A DNA stretch of 64,000 nucleotides from Oxalobacteraceae sp. CFBP 8761 (GTDB taxonomy: Bacteria; Pseudomonadota; Gammaproteobacteria; Burkholderiales; Burkholderiaceae_D). Location: positions 124,001 to 188,000 of the forward strand of contig JACYUE010000003.1 in the NCBI GenBank assembly GCA_014841595.1. Direction: 5' to 3'. The translations under genes and the position numbers were made by a program. Positions 27,457 to 34,980 of this stretch are shown piece by piece (the stretch's first letter is position 1; each line of letters begins with the position of its first letter). The notes under the pieces were generated by a model. That model ran no database searches. It worked only from the letters and a program-made list of their open reading frames with translations, and was not told where the DNA came from.

Positions 27457-28344
27457 ATGTCCCCGATGAGCAATCCGTTCCAGTACGAGCAGGCGTTTTC
27501 ACGCAATATTGGCTGGGTCACGCCTGCCGAACAGCAGCAGTTGCGTGGCAAGCGCATTGCCATCGCGGGCGGCGGCGGGGTTGGTGGCGTGCACCTGCTG
27601 ACGCTGGTCCGCCTGGGCGTCACGCATTTTCACATTGCCGACTTCGACACGTTCGACATTCCCAACTTCAACCGCCAAGTCGGCGCGATGATGTCGACAG
27701 TCGGCCAGCCCAAGGCCGATGTGCTGGCGCGCATGGCGCGCGACATCAACCCCGACATCGACATCAGGATCTTTGCCGAAGGCGTCCATGCCGACAATCT
27801 TGATGAATTCCTGGCCGGGGTCGATCTGTACGTCGATGCGCTCGACTTCTTCGCTTTCGATGCGCGCCAGCAGACCTTTGCCGCCTGCGCACGGCGCGGT
27901 ATCCCGGCCACCACGGCAGCGCCACTGGGCATGGGCGCCGCTCTGCTCAACTTCATGCCGGGCAAGATGACGTTCGAAGAGTATTTTGGCTGGGGCGATT
28001 TGCCGGAGCAGGAAAAAGCGATCCGCTTCGTGGTCGGCCTGGCGCCGGCCGGTCTGCACCGCAACTACCTGATGGTGCCGGGAGCGGTGAACTTCGCCGA
28101 GCGGCGCGGCCCGTCGACCTTCATGGCCTGCCAGCTGTGCGCGGGCATCATTGCCACTGAGTCGCTCAAGATCCTGCTAGGCCGCGGCGACGTGCTGGCG
28201 GCGCCGTGGGGCATGCAGTTCGATGCCTACCGCAACAAGCTCAAGCGCACGTGGCGGCCGGGCGGCAACCGGCATCCGATCCAGCGTCTGGCAATTGCCA
28301 TTGGCCGGCGTCAATTCGCGCGCATGGCGGCTGCCGGCCGCTGA
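27457..28344 (+). CDS. ThiF/E1-like adenylyltransferase family protein
   Basis: A 295-residue Rossmann-fold protein of the ThiF/MoeB/E1 superfamily: GGGGVGGVHLLTLVRLGV nucleotide loop, DFDTFDIPNFNRQ with the Asp, Asn and Arg/Gln of the ATP site, and a C-terminal LCAGIIATESLKILLGRG helix. E1-like enzymes adenylate a C-terminal carboxylate of a small protein or a small acid. No paired CxxC zinc motifs are visible, and no ubiquitin-like or ThiS-like partner gene lies near, so the substrate is open. It follows the FeeM-like gene on the same strand after 69 bases and has no good Shine-Dalgarno (ATG 27457 or 27466), which hints at coupling to the upstream gene. Confidence 0.8.
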   Translation: MSPMSNPFQYEQAFSRNIGWVTPAEQQQLRGKRIAIAGGGGVGGVHLLTLVRLGVTHFHIADFDTFDIPNFNRQVGAMMSTVGQPKADVLARMARDINPDIDIRIFAEGVHADNLDEFLAGVDLYVDALDFFAFDARQQTFAACARRGIPATTAAPLGMGAALLNFMPGKMTFEEYFGWGDLPEQEKAIRFVVGLAPAGLHRNYLMVPGAVNFAERRGPSTFMACQLCAGIIATESLKILLGRGDVLAAPWGMQFDAYRNKLKRTWRPGGNRHPIQRLAIAIGRRQFARMAAAGR

Positions 28345-28394
28345 ACGATTGGTGCGTCGGCTCATCGGCGCATCATGCTGACGAATCAGGCAAC

Positions 28395-28432
28395 GAAAAA
28401 AAACCACTGCCGTTTCCGGTAGTGGTTTTTTC
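28395..28432. terminator. Bidirectional terminator between the ThiF-like and PEP-CTERM genes
   Basis: An 11-pair stem (AACCACTGCCG/CGGTAGTGGTT with one G-T pair, loop TTTC, 28402-28427) flanked by a run of As on the left and Ts on the right, so it works on both strands for these two convergent genes. Confidence 0.9.
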
Positions 28433-28471
28433 TTGCTTAAGAAGAAGGCCTGCGCAGCAGGCCCATTATTC

Positions 28472-29275
28472 TTAGGCAGCTTTCTTGTTGCGGCGACGTG
28501 CTGCGTACAGACCCAGCATGCCCAGGCCCAGCAGGCCAACCGATGCTGGCTCTGGCACTTCAGCTGCGCGCGAGAACACTACGTTCAAGCCGCCGTTGAT
28601 TTCAACCGTACCGGTTGGCGTGAAGTTGTTCAGGTTACCCGACTGGAACGACATGTTGTAGAACGGATTCGGTGCGACAAAGATGGTCTTGCCGAAAGGC
28701 GTCAGGCTGAACGTGGTTTCCGAACCAAAGCTACCGCAGTTCAGGCCATTCGAATCGCCGCAGGTGCTCAGCGATGGGTTCAACGTGCCTTCGCCAGACA
28801 GTGCATTTCCGGTTGCCAGCAGGCGGTCATCGCCAGAGCTGGTGAACACGAAGTTGCCCGAACCGGTCGTTGGCACAGTACGGTCGGTATCGTTGTTCAC
28901 GTCCAGGAACATCTGCAGAGCGCCCGAGCCTGGCAGGAAGTTGAAGGTGGTTGCACCGCCAGTGGTAGTGTAGTTGCCCGATGCCTTGTAGATTGCGTAG
29001 ATGCCGTAGTCATTGTCCAAACCCGTGTTGCGCACGTTCTGGGTTCCGCCGCCGGTGATGAACTGACCGGCGTTCCACAGCAGCGACACATTAAACGTGC
29101 CGTCAGGGTTGAAGGTTGCCAGCTCGACGTAGTTGCCGCCGATTTTGTCAGCCTTGAAATTCTTGCCTTCGACAGACACGCTGAACTCGTTGAACAGCGC
29201 GGCATTTGCATTGATGCTGAACAGGGAAGCAGCTGCGATCGATGCGGCGACGATGGTTTTCTTGAAGGCGTTCAT
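28472..29275 (-). CDS. PEP-CTERM surface protein, resembles flocculation protein PepA
   Basis: A 267-residue exported protein: signal peptide (about 1-26, ANA cleavage), a Gly/Asn/Thr-rich beta domain, and a complete C-terminal sorting tag VPEPASVGLLGLGMLGLY followed by the basic cluster ARRRNKK. XrtA, encoded at 44513-46099, is the expected processing enzyme. The body (ALFNEFSV..., FNFLPGSGALQMFLD, SLTPFGKTIFVAPNP) resembles the PepA proteins linked to floc formation in Zoogloea-like bacteria; that match is from memory. Two cysteines (CGDSNGLNC) may form a disulfide. Expressed from a textbook sigma-54 promoter. Confidence 0.9.
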   Translation of the reverse strand: MNAFKKTIVAASIAAASLFSINANAALFNEFSVSVEGKNFKADKIGGNYVELATFNPDGTFNVSLLWNAGQFITGGGTQNVRNTGLDNDYGIYAIYKASGNYTTTGGATTFNFLPGSGALQMFLDVNNDTDRTVPTTGSGNFVFTSSGDDRLLATGNALSGEGTLNPSLSTCGDSNGLNCGSFGSETTFSLTPFGKTIFVAPNPFYNMSFQSGNLNNFTPTGTVEINGGLNVVFSRAAEVPEPASVGLLGLGMLGLYAARRRNKKAA

Positions 29276-29322
29276 TTTGTAGATCTCCTGGGTTGTCTGG
29301 GGTACTGCTCACGGAGGTATAT

Positions 29323-29339
29323 AAGCAATCACCGTGCCA
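29323..29339 (-). promoter_or_regulatory. Sigma-54 (-24/-12) promoter of the PEP-CTERM gene
   Basis: Leftward TGGCACG-GTGA-TTGCTT is a full match to the sigma-54 consensus (GG and GC elements at exact spacing). Start near 29311, about 36 bases before the ATG, with GGAG in between. Confidence 0.92.
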
Positions 29340-29388
29340 GCCAAAGAGATCTGTTTTAAATCAAACAGTTAGCGTTTTTTGATGATCA

Positions 29389-29419
29389 ACACGAAACACC
29401 AGTGTAAAAAATACCGACA
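29389..29419 (-). promoter_or_regulatory. Candidate enhancer (UAS) of the PEP-CTERM gene
   Basis: The leftward element TGTCGG-TATTTTTTACAC-(9)-GTGT starts 75 bases before the sigma-54 core. A closely similar element, TGTCGG-ATATTCTTACAC-(10)-GTGT, lies 107 bases before the sigma-54 core of the HPr-rel-A operon. Shared sequence plus a 32-base (three-turn) offset supports one enhancer-binding protein. It overlaps the methyltransferase terminator listed next. Confidence 0.65.
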
Positions 29420-29449
29420 GCATATTTACTGTATGACGAACATGCTGTC
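29406..29449 (-). terminator. Probable terminator of the methyltransferase gene
   Basis: Inverted repeat GACAGCAT/ATGCTGTC (29442-29449 with 29416-29423) with an 18-base loop, followed on the leftward strand by GGTATTTTTT. The long loop makes it a modest terminator; the arms could instead belong to the enhancer. Confidence 0.5.
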
Positions 29450-29458
29450 AGAGCAGTC

Positions 29459-30124
29459 CTACACCGGCTTACGCACAACTACATTCCATGTATTTCCAGA
29501 CGTAAATTCCGAATGAATCTCATACCCTGCTGCCAGCATCTTGGCGCGTAGTTCTTCGATATGGAATGGGCTGTAAAGAATGCCCTTGCGGATTCCCCAG
29601 TCATTGATTTTTTGCGCTGCCCAGCGCAGCGGTGCGAATCCGGTTGGATACAACAACACGTTTGCCGCCATGGTGCCACCTGGCTTGAGCACACGCAGGA
29701 TGTCGCGCAAGGCGCCATCGATCGTCGGGAAGCAGTGGATCGAGTTGGCGATATTGGCCGTGTCGTAGCTGTTGTCGGCAAACGGCAGCTGTGCCGCATC
29801 GGCGTGCTGGACAACAACCTGGGGATTATTGGCAAAACGGCGCTTGGCACCGGCCAGCATCGACGGGGCGTAGTCGATACCAGTCACCTTGACTTGCGGC
29901 AGCTTGCGGCGACGGCGCCAGTTCAGCACCATCTCGAGCAGCGTTCCGGTGCCGCATGCCACTTCCAGGTGTTCCGGACCGAAGTTCGGTCCGAAGAAGC
30001 GCATCTGGGTGCCGATGGTGCTGTTATAAGCGAAGGTCAGAATGAAGAAACCGCGCAGGTCGTACCACCACGGCTCGGAGGAATAGGCTTCGGCGATTTC
30101 GTCCCTGGTCTTACCTGTCGTCAT
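29459..30124 (-). CDS. Class I SAM-dependent methyltransferase
   Basis: A 221-residue soluble Rossmann methyltransferase. Motif I is EVACGTGTLLEMVL, motif II VTGIDYAPSML, then DAAQLPFADNSYD and a LKPGGTMAANVLL strand. The closest general groups are UbiE/COQ5-like small-molecule methyltransferases; the acceptor is unknown. It sits between the PEP-CTERM gene and the second FeeM-like gene, all leftward, so methylation of an acyl amino acid is conceivable but only inferred. GAGGGTG precedes the ATG. Confidence 0.85.
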   Translation of the reverse strand: MTTGKTRDEIAEAYSSEPWWYDLRGFFILTFAYNSTIGTQMRFFGPNFGPEHLEVACGTGTLLEMVLNWRRRRKLPQVKVTGIDYAPSMLAGAKRRFANNPQVVVQHADAAQLPFADNSYDTANIANSIHCFPTIDGALRDILRVLKPGGTMAANVLLYPTGFAPLRWAAQKINDWGIRKGILYSPFHIEELRAKMLAAGYEIHSEFTSGNTWNVVVRKPV

Positions 30125-30157
30125 GGCGCACCCTCATTGTCAAATACAAGAGCGCTG

Positions 30158-30186
30158 AATATAGGACGTTCCTGCCAAGCAGGCAA
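30158..30186 (-). promoter_or_regulatory. Sigma-70 promoter of the methyltransferase gene
   Basis: Leftward TTGCCT (30186-30181), 17-base spacer, TATATT (30163-30158). The spacer holds the inverted repeat CCTGC-CAA-GCAGG (30171-30183), a possible operator. Confidence 0.65.
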
Positions 30187-30258
30187 GGAACAAATGCAAC
30201 AGAGAAAGTATGGCAGGCTGCCGGGGCCCTTCTGGATGGACCGCAGACGGGTGAGCGA

Positions 30259-30993
30259 TTAACCGAGTTGGCGCAAACGGTTGATGATGCCGGCCTCTTC
30301 GCGCTGCGAAAAGAACCATGGAAACAGCGAGCGCTCGCCCACTGCCTTGTCCTGCATGCCACCCCACTTGGCCACCTGCTCGGTCCCATAGGCTGTAGCG
30401 GCACTGAGCAACACTGCCGGCGCCTGGACGCGCGGGTTGGGCCGCGCTTCGCACACTGTCTGGAAGCCCAACATGGCTTCATAGAACCGACGGTGACGTG
30501 GATTGACCTCGATAAAGATATGGCTGCAACCGTTCAGGTCACGGGCATAGATCAGGGCCACGTGAAACAGCGAGGCCAGCACGGCCTTGGATTTGATCGC
30601 CGGATCGACAGCCAGCTTGATGATTTCGCACACCTTGCCGCTACTGCGCTGGGTATCCACGTAGTCGGAAAACACCTGGTCGGCCATCAGGCCGATCTCG
30701 GAGTCCAAGCCCAAGCTCAATGTGCCGAACACCTGCCCGTGGTCCGAAGCGGTCAGCGTGATCCGGTTCGGGTCGTTGCCGATCTGGTGATTCCCGCTAT
30801 AGCCGCGCCAGGCGTACATCTTACTGATGAGCATGCTTGCGGAGTTACGCTGGGTATCAATATCGGCCGCGCGAATGCCGAATACGCGTTCGTTGATGGT
30901 GACGTCGATGATGCTGGGATTCATTCCACCCTTAGCGAAGTCATCGCTGCCCAGACCTGCGCAAGAAACGGCTGGCGCTAATGTCTCGATCAT
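30259..30993 (-). CDS. FeeM-like long-chain N-acyl amino acid synthase, copy 2
   Basis: A 244-residue paralogue of the product of 26725-27387: the same RNSASMLI.KMYAWRGYSG, DPNRITLTASD, LMADQVF and VNPRHRRFYEAMLGF segments, and the same C-terminal FFSQREE.GIINRL. It differs by an N-terminal extension of about 20 residues (APAVSCAGL). The ATG at 30993 has an excellent GGAGGAAG Shine-Dalgarno; an inner ATG (Met 23) is less likely. The leader is AT-rich, with a TTTGGT-T-ACCAAA palindrome near 31070. Two diverged copies around a PEP-CTERM gene suggest two acyl amino acid products. Confidence 0.83.
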   Translation of the reverse strand: MIETLAPAVSCAGLGSDDFAKGGMNPSIIDVTINERVFGIRAADIDTQRNSASMLISKMYAWRGYSGNHQIGNDPNRITLTASDHGQVFGTLSLGLDSEIGLMADQVFSDYVDTQRSSGKVCEIIKLAVDPAIKSKAVLASLFHVALIYARDLNGCSHIFIEVNPRHRRFYEAMLGFQTVCEARPNPRVQAPAVLLSAATAYGTEQVAKWGGMQDKAVGERSLFPWFFSQREEAGIINRLRQLG

Positions 30994-31141
30994 ATACTTC
31001 CTCCAGGCGAAACCGATGTGATGTATTAATGAAATGTGATCATCATAGCATCAATAATTACAATTTATAAATTTGGTTACCAAAATGAACTTTTTCTGGC
31101 ACCAGGGCTACTAAACTCGTTAGAAAGTAAAGAGTAGCAGC

Positions 31142-32242
31142 TCAAGCGGCCTCTGCGGTACGTGGCGACAAGAAAGCCTTGTGAAACAAGTGGCGCGCGA
31201 GCAACACTGGTGGCATACGCAACCAGTTTCCGCGCACATACAAGGCAAAGCGGGCTGCACCGTCGAAGCGCGTAGCGCATTCCGGGTGCAATGGCGACAG
31301 CGCACGCAGGAAGAGCGCATCCATCAGTGGCAACAACAAGCGCGTCGGGCCAAACGGCGCGGCAGCAGCCAGCGTTGCGGCTGGCACCGGCGTCCCGAAC
31401 GTGCGGGTGATGTAACGCAGTGCGTAGAACAACGGGCGCGTCAGTTCCAGCGCATCGGCGCGTGCCACGAGGCCATCCCAGAACCCTGGCTCGGTGCCAA
31501 AATGCAGCGCCAGGCGATGCAGGTCGAACAGGTCGCGCAAGCCCTGGTCGAATTCGCCACCGAAGAACAGGTGCACGGCGCTGTGCAAGAACATGTCGTG
31601 TGGGCATAGCGTGTAGATACCCAACGCGCCCTGCTCACTAGGAATCTCCCGTGCTGCCGCAAGCAACAGTGCCGGATCGGGCCGCACCGGGGCCGTTTCG
31701 GGCAGGATCGCGTGGTGAACATCAATTGCATTACCGCGGCGCAAATGCACCATTGGCGGCAGCTCATGCATCCAGGTGCGGTAATAGCGTTCGTCGTAGG
31801 CGTCATGGTGGGTGCTGGCCCAGCCATGAACCATCAGCGCGCGCTCTACCTGGTCGAGGCTGTCCTTCGGCACCAGAATGTCGATGTCCGAGAACAGGCG
31901 GCCACGCCCGGATGGCAGGCCGGCCATTGCATACGCCGCGCCCTTGAGCAAAATTAATGGCAGACCGAGACCGGCCAGGTCGCTGCGAATTCGTCCAACC
32001 TCATAGCCGGCAAGGCGCCGGTGACGCAGGGCCACGATACGCGCTGCTTCCAGGTGCTCACGCGGTTTGGGCGGCACATCGTTGAGCAGGCCGTTGTCTT
32101 CCAGCAAATAGACAAGGATTGCGCCGACATTGGCGCTGTTGGCCTGGCGCAGCAAGCGCTCCCAGCCAGGCAGGTCGAGAAAACGGACGCGGCCCGGCGT
32201 GGCCAGGACCTCGACCAGCAGCGATGAGGCAGGCGACATCAT
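31142..32242 (-). CDS. Nucleotidyltransferase family protein (NTP_transf_5) of the HPr-rel-A module
   Basis: A 366-residue protein with the PF14907-type nucleotidyltransferase core: LKGAAYAMAGLP, then GRLFSDIDILVPKD with the metal-binding Asp-x-Asp, and a later DVHHAIL strand. Homologous enzymes occur in modified-peptide clusters, including phosphorylated lasso peptides, beside HPr-kinase-like proteins. Its start overlaps the kinase gene by four bases, and it is the last gene of the four-gene leftward operon. Substrate unknown. Confidence 0.85.
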   Translation of the reverse strand: MMSPASSLLVEVLATPGRVRFLDLPGWERLLRQANSANVGAILVYLLEDNGLLNDVPPKPREHLEAARIVALRHRRLAGYEVGRIRSDLAGLGLPLILLKGAAYAMAGLPSGRGRLFSDIDILVPKDSLDQVERALMVHGWASTHHDAYDERYYRTWMHELPPMVHLRRGNAIDVHHAILPETAPVRPDPALLLAAAREIPSEQGALGIYTLCPHDMFLHSAVHLFFGGEFDQGLRDLFDLHRLALHFGTEPGFWDGLVARADALELTRPLFYALRYITRTFGTPVPAATLAAAAPFGPTRLLLPLMDALFLRALSPLHPECATRFDGAARFALYVRGNWLRMPPVLLARHLFHKAFLSPRTAEAA

Positions 32243-33156
32243 GACCCCACTCCCGCCAGGCGGTCGAACAGGGCGATGGCTTCATCAAGCTGGCTGTAGA
32301 TAAATTCGTGACCATCACAATCATCGACCAGATTTGCCAGACAGTCGAAGCCATCCGGCCCGAGTGCGAAATAATTGAACGCGTTGTCGGCCACCTGCAT
32401 GAATAGCTGGCCCTTGGAAACGGAGGTGAGCGTGGTGACGGCCCCTGCTTGATAGCGGGGGAACACGATATGGCGTGCACGCGCTGGCTCGCTGAACCGC
32501 ACAACACTGTCGGGCGGCGCTTTCAGGTGCGCAATTGTCCCCTTTGTGGTGCCAGGCACCGGCGTACCCAGGAAAGCATCGGGCGCGAAAGCGCGGATGA
32601 TATCGATCGACGCATTCTTGAGGCTGACCGGACGAGCCAGCGGCACCAGCAGGCCATCGCCACGCCGCACCAGCGTCAATTCGTCCGAGAGCAAACGCCA
32701 GCCACGGCAGACCAGGGCCGCGCACAGCGTGCTTTTGCCGGAACCGGGCGGCGCTGGCAAGACGATCGCGCACCCGTTACGCTCGACAACGGCCCCATGC
32801 ACGATCAGGTAGCGGTGAGCACGATTGGAGACGCACCAGTTCATGACCCATTCGAACATCGGCCAAGCCTGGGCCAGCGGCAGCGGGGCGAATGGCTGGC
32901 GGCCATCGTAATCGAAGCGCACCTGGGGATGCCACCAGCGGCGCAGGCCGGTGGGCTGACGCAGACGCACCTGAAAATCGGCGAAGCCCCCCTCCTCTTC
33001 GATCGGATAGTCGTGATACAGAGACCCTATCCCATCGGCGACGAGTGAAATATTTGATTGAATACGGCTGACAAAAGGTCCAGTACGCAGTAACAGACCG
33101 GGACCGTCAAGACGCCGCACCAGTTCAGCACGGCCCAGATCGGCTACAAGGGACAT
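32239..33156 (-). CDS. HprK-related kinase A
   Basis: A 305-residue protein related to HPr kinase/phosphorylase, matching the TIGR04352 type found with PEP-CTERM loci. The P-loop is LPAPPGSGKSTL (about 132-143), followed by the acidic LLSDELTLV strand. HPr kinases phosphorylate a serine on a small protein; homologues in peptide clusters phosphorylate the peptide tail. No HPr gene lies nearby, so the target is probably the 197-residue product of the same operon or a sugar/peptide. Overlaps the PqqD-like gene by 13 bases. Confidence 0.87.
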   Translation of the reverse strand: MSLVADLGRAELVRRLDGPGLLLRTGPFVSRIQSNISLVADGIGSLYHDYPIEEEGGFADFQVRLRQPTGLRRWWHPQVRFDYDGRQPFAPLPLAQAWPMFEWVMNWCVSNRAHRYLIVHGAVVERNGCAIVLPAPPGSGKSTLCAALVCRGWRLLSDELTLVRRGDGLLVPLARPVSLKNASIDIIRAFAPDAFLGTPVPGTTKGTIAHLKAPPDSVVRFSEPARARHIVFPRYQAGAVTTLTSVSKGQLFMQVADNAFNYFALGPDGFDCLANLVDDCDGHEFIYSQLDEAIALFDRLAGVGS

Positions 33157-33449
33157 TGTTCAATGAGATCCAGGCTGGCAAGTTGTCCGAGCAGGTTGGC
33201 CACGTCGTCGGACAGGGTCGCATCGTCCACTTCAAAGCGATCGCGCAGCGCCGTCGTCAGGGCCGATTCGGAGAGCGGGCCCGCACCGAGTTGTTCAAGC
33301 ACGACGAGCGCCTCAGGACTCAGCAGATGGGTGGCGCCGGACAGCGAATTGAACAATACGACTTCATCCTGAAACTGACGGAAATGCAAGCCTGCATCCC
33401 CGGGACGGCGCCAGGACCCGGTGCGGTCACCGGCCGTGGATAGAGACAA
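33144..33449 (-). CDS. HPr-rel-A system PqqD-family protein
   Basis: A small PqqD/RRE-type protein (about 101 residues) with W-R-x-P, DEVVLFNSLSGATHLLSPEAL and a C-terminal helix. PqqD domains bind leader peptides and hand them to modifying enzymes. There is no ATG or GTG before the conserved start: initiation must use TTG, either at 33449 (chosen; AGAG upstream) or at 33470. The coding region therefore begins inside the end of the 197-residue gene, and coupling is likely. Confidence 0.83.
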   Translation of the reverse strand: MSLSTAGDRTGSWRRPGDAGLHFRQFQDEVVLFNSLSGATHLLSPEALVVLEQLGAGPLSESALTTALRDRFEVDDATLSDDVANLLGQLASLDLIEQCPL

Positions 33450-34020
33450 GATAATCTCTGACCTCGGCAACGGACCAGTAGGTATTGGCGTCTACCTTGA
33501 AGTAACCACTTACCTTGAGCTCGCTCCACATGCGCTTGAGCGTGGGTACGGTGAGAACCGGAACGCGCTCGGAAATGACATTGAGATAAGCCGCCGCCAG
33601 GTGGCAGCCGATTTTATCCCTGTCGTAACTTGCCTTCATCACTGCAAGCAGGCTATCCCTGTAGTACGTTGTTGCAAAACGACGCTCATTGCAGGAGAAG
33701 ACCTCGGCAAAGCGCTTTGTCTTGTTACAAGGCCAGCCACTCTGGATAAAGCACCACATCGTTGGCGACAAGGGACGGCATCGCTGCTCGGTGGCGATGT
33801 TGCTGTTCAGGCCAGCCGATTCGTACGCCGACGGCGACTCGCACACGAAACCGGTTTTGCTGAGCGTCGCGTGGCTCTCGAGCGTCCACAACACACCAGC
33901 TGCACCCAGGCCTGCCTTGGCCAGGCGACGACGCGTTGCGCCGTGCTTGGGCATTGCTGGCGGTACCGGTGGGGGTAGCTGCTGCGGCTCGTTACCGCTT
34001 TGTTGTTGATCATTAGCCAC
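33427..34020 (-). CDS. Tat-like exported 197-residue protein, candidate substrate of the HPr-rel-A module
   Basis: A 197-residue protein I cannot assign to a characterised family. A Gln/Pro-rich start (1-26) leads to a twin-arginine-like signal (ATRRRLAKAGLGAAGVLW, about 28-45; RRR followed by Leu-Ala-Lys-Ala) and a mature part with about six cysteines (FVCES, QRCRP, MWCFIQ, WPCNK, FSCNER, IGCHL). First gene of the operon and directly under the sigma-54 promoter; start is GTG at 34020 with GAGGA seven bases upstream. Its 3' end overlaps the PqqD-like gene. Export via Tat and its being the modified target are inferences. Confidence 0.75.
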   Translation of the reverse strand: MANDQQQSGNEPQQLPPPVPPAMPKHGATRRRLAKAGLGAAGVLWTLESHATLSKTGFVCESPSAYESAGLNSNIATEQRCRPLSPTMWCFIQSGWPCNKTKRFAEVFSCNERRFATTYYRDSLLAVMKASYDRDKIGCHLAAAYLNVISERVPVLTVPTLKRMWSELKVSGYFKVDANTYWSVAEVRDYLVSIHGR

Positions 34021-34059
34021 GGATAGTCCTCGATTTCAATTGCGCACGCAGATGAACGA

Positions 34060-34074
34060 GCAAAATTCGTGCCC
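34060..34074 (-). promoter_or_regulatory. Sigma-54 (-24/-12) promoter of the HPr-rel-A operon
   Basis: Leftward GGGCACG-AATT-TTGC matches the consensus except for the first T. Start near 34048, leaving a leader of about 27 bases that carries the GAGGA Shine-Dalgarno of the GTG start. Confidence 0.85.
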
Positions 34075-34154
34075 AAAAAAGTTCCTGCGGGAATATTTTA
34101 TAAAAAACAATTACTTAAGTGATACTCAAACTTGCTTTAGTACATTGACAAGCT

Positions 34155-34186
34155 ACACGAGAAACAGTGTGTAAGAATATCCGACA
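34155..34186 (-). promoter_or_regulatory. Candidate enhancer (UAS) of the HPr-rel-A operon
   Basis: Leftward TGTCGG-ATATTCTTACAC-(10)-GTGT, 107 bases before the sigma-54 core, paired with the element at the PEP-CTERM gene. The inner part TACAC...GTGTA is an inverted repeat. Confidence 0.65.
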
Positions 34187-34191
34187 ACAGC

Positions 34192-34809
34192 TTAGAAGAA
34201 ACTTTCGGGGATAACCAGGATATCGCCGGGACGCATCATGATATTAGCTGATATATCGCCATCCTTGATCAAGTCGTCCAGTCGGACCATCAATTTTTCT
34301 TGCTTGCCATCGACGTTGCGAATGATACTGGCCTTGTTGCCCGAGGCAAATTCTGTCACACCACCGACAGCGATCACGACATCCATCACCGACATATCGC
34401 GGCGATACGGCAGCGCTTGTGGACGTGCAGCCTGGCCGATCACGCGGATCTGCTCACTGAAGTTACCGACGAAACTGGTGACGATGACGGTGACCACTGG
34501 CTGTTGAATGAACTTGGCCAAGGCGCCTTCGATATCGCGCGCCAGCTGGGTCGAGGTCTTGCCTGCGGCCGGCAAGTCTTCTACCAATGGCGTCGTGATC
34601 TTTCCATCCGGACGAACCGGGACCGACATCGATACTTCAGGGTTACGCCAGACAATGATATTAACGCTGTCGCCAGGGCCGATCAGGTAATCCGGATTGA
34701 TCGGCGCCATGGCAGCACTGCTCGGCGCCACAGGCGTGGCACAGCCGCCAAGGATCAGCATGCAGGCAGCAGCACCAGCGGCTACCAGGTATTTTGTCAG
34801 TTTCATCAT
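34192..34809 (-). CDS. XrtA-type exopolysaccharide export lipoprotein (Wza/BexD-like)
   Basis: A 205-residue lipoprotein (lipobox LGGC, Cys 23) with a polysaccharide export domain (YLIGPGDSVNIIVWRNPEVS, PDGKITTPLVEDLPAAGKT) and a SLBB-like part (IRVIGQAARPQALPYRRDMSVMDV broken by segments). It is the outer-membrane export pore of the exopolysaccharide locus. Here it is leftward, apart from the rightward chain-length gene, with its own promoter. Length is typical of the PEP-CTERM-associated export subgroup. Confidence 0.9.
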   Translation of the reverse strand: MMKLTKYLVAAGAAACMLILGGCATPVAPSSAAMAPINPDYLIGPGDSVNIIVWRNPEVSMSVPVRPDGKITTPLVEDLPAAGKTSTQLARDIEGALAKFIQQPVVTVIVTSFVGNFSEQIRVIGQAARPQALPYRRDMSVMDVVIAVGGVTEFASGNKASIIRNVDGKQEKLMVRLDDLIKDGDISANIMMRPGDILVIPESFF

Positions 34810-34899
34810 CGCTTCAGTCCTATTGCACCGCGTGCTCTACTTGCTAAATGGCGTACGGCGCACATCAATAATTGTTATTTCGGCATCATGACCTACGCT

Positions 34900-34927
34900 A
34901 TTGTAGCGCAGACCTCGAATGAAACAA
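34900..34927 (-). promoter_or_regulatory. Sigma-70 promoter of the export lipoprotein gene
   Basis: Leftward TTGTTT (34927-34922), 16-base spacer, TACAAT (34905-34900). Confidence 0.6.
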
Positions 34928-34980
34928 GCCATGCACAGTTGAAATACTTTGGTGTTGCGACTTTCAGACGACCGCCTTGC

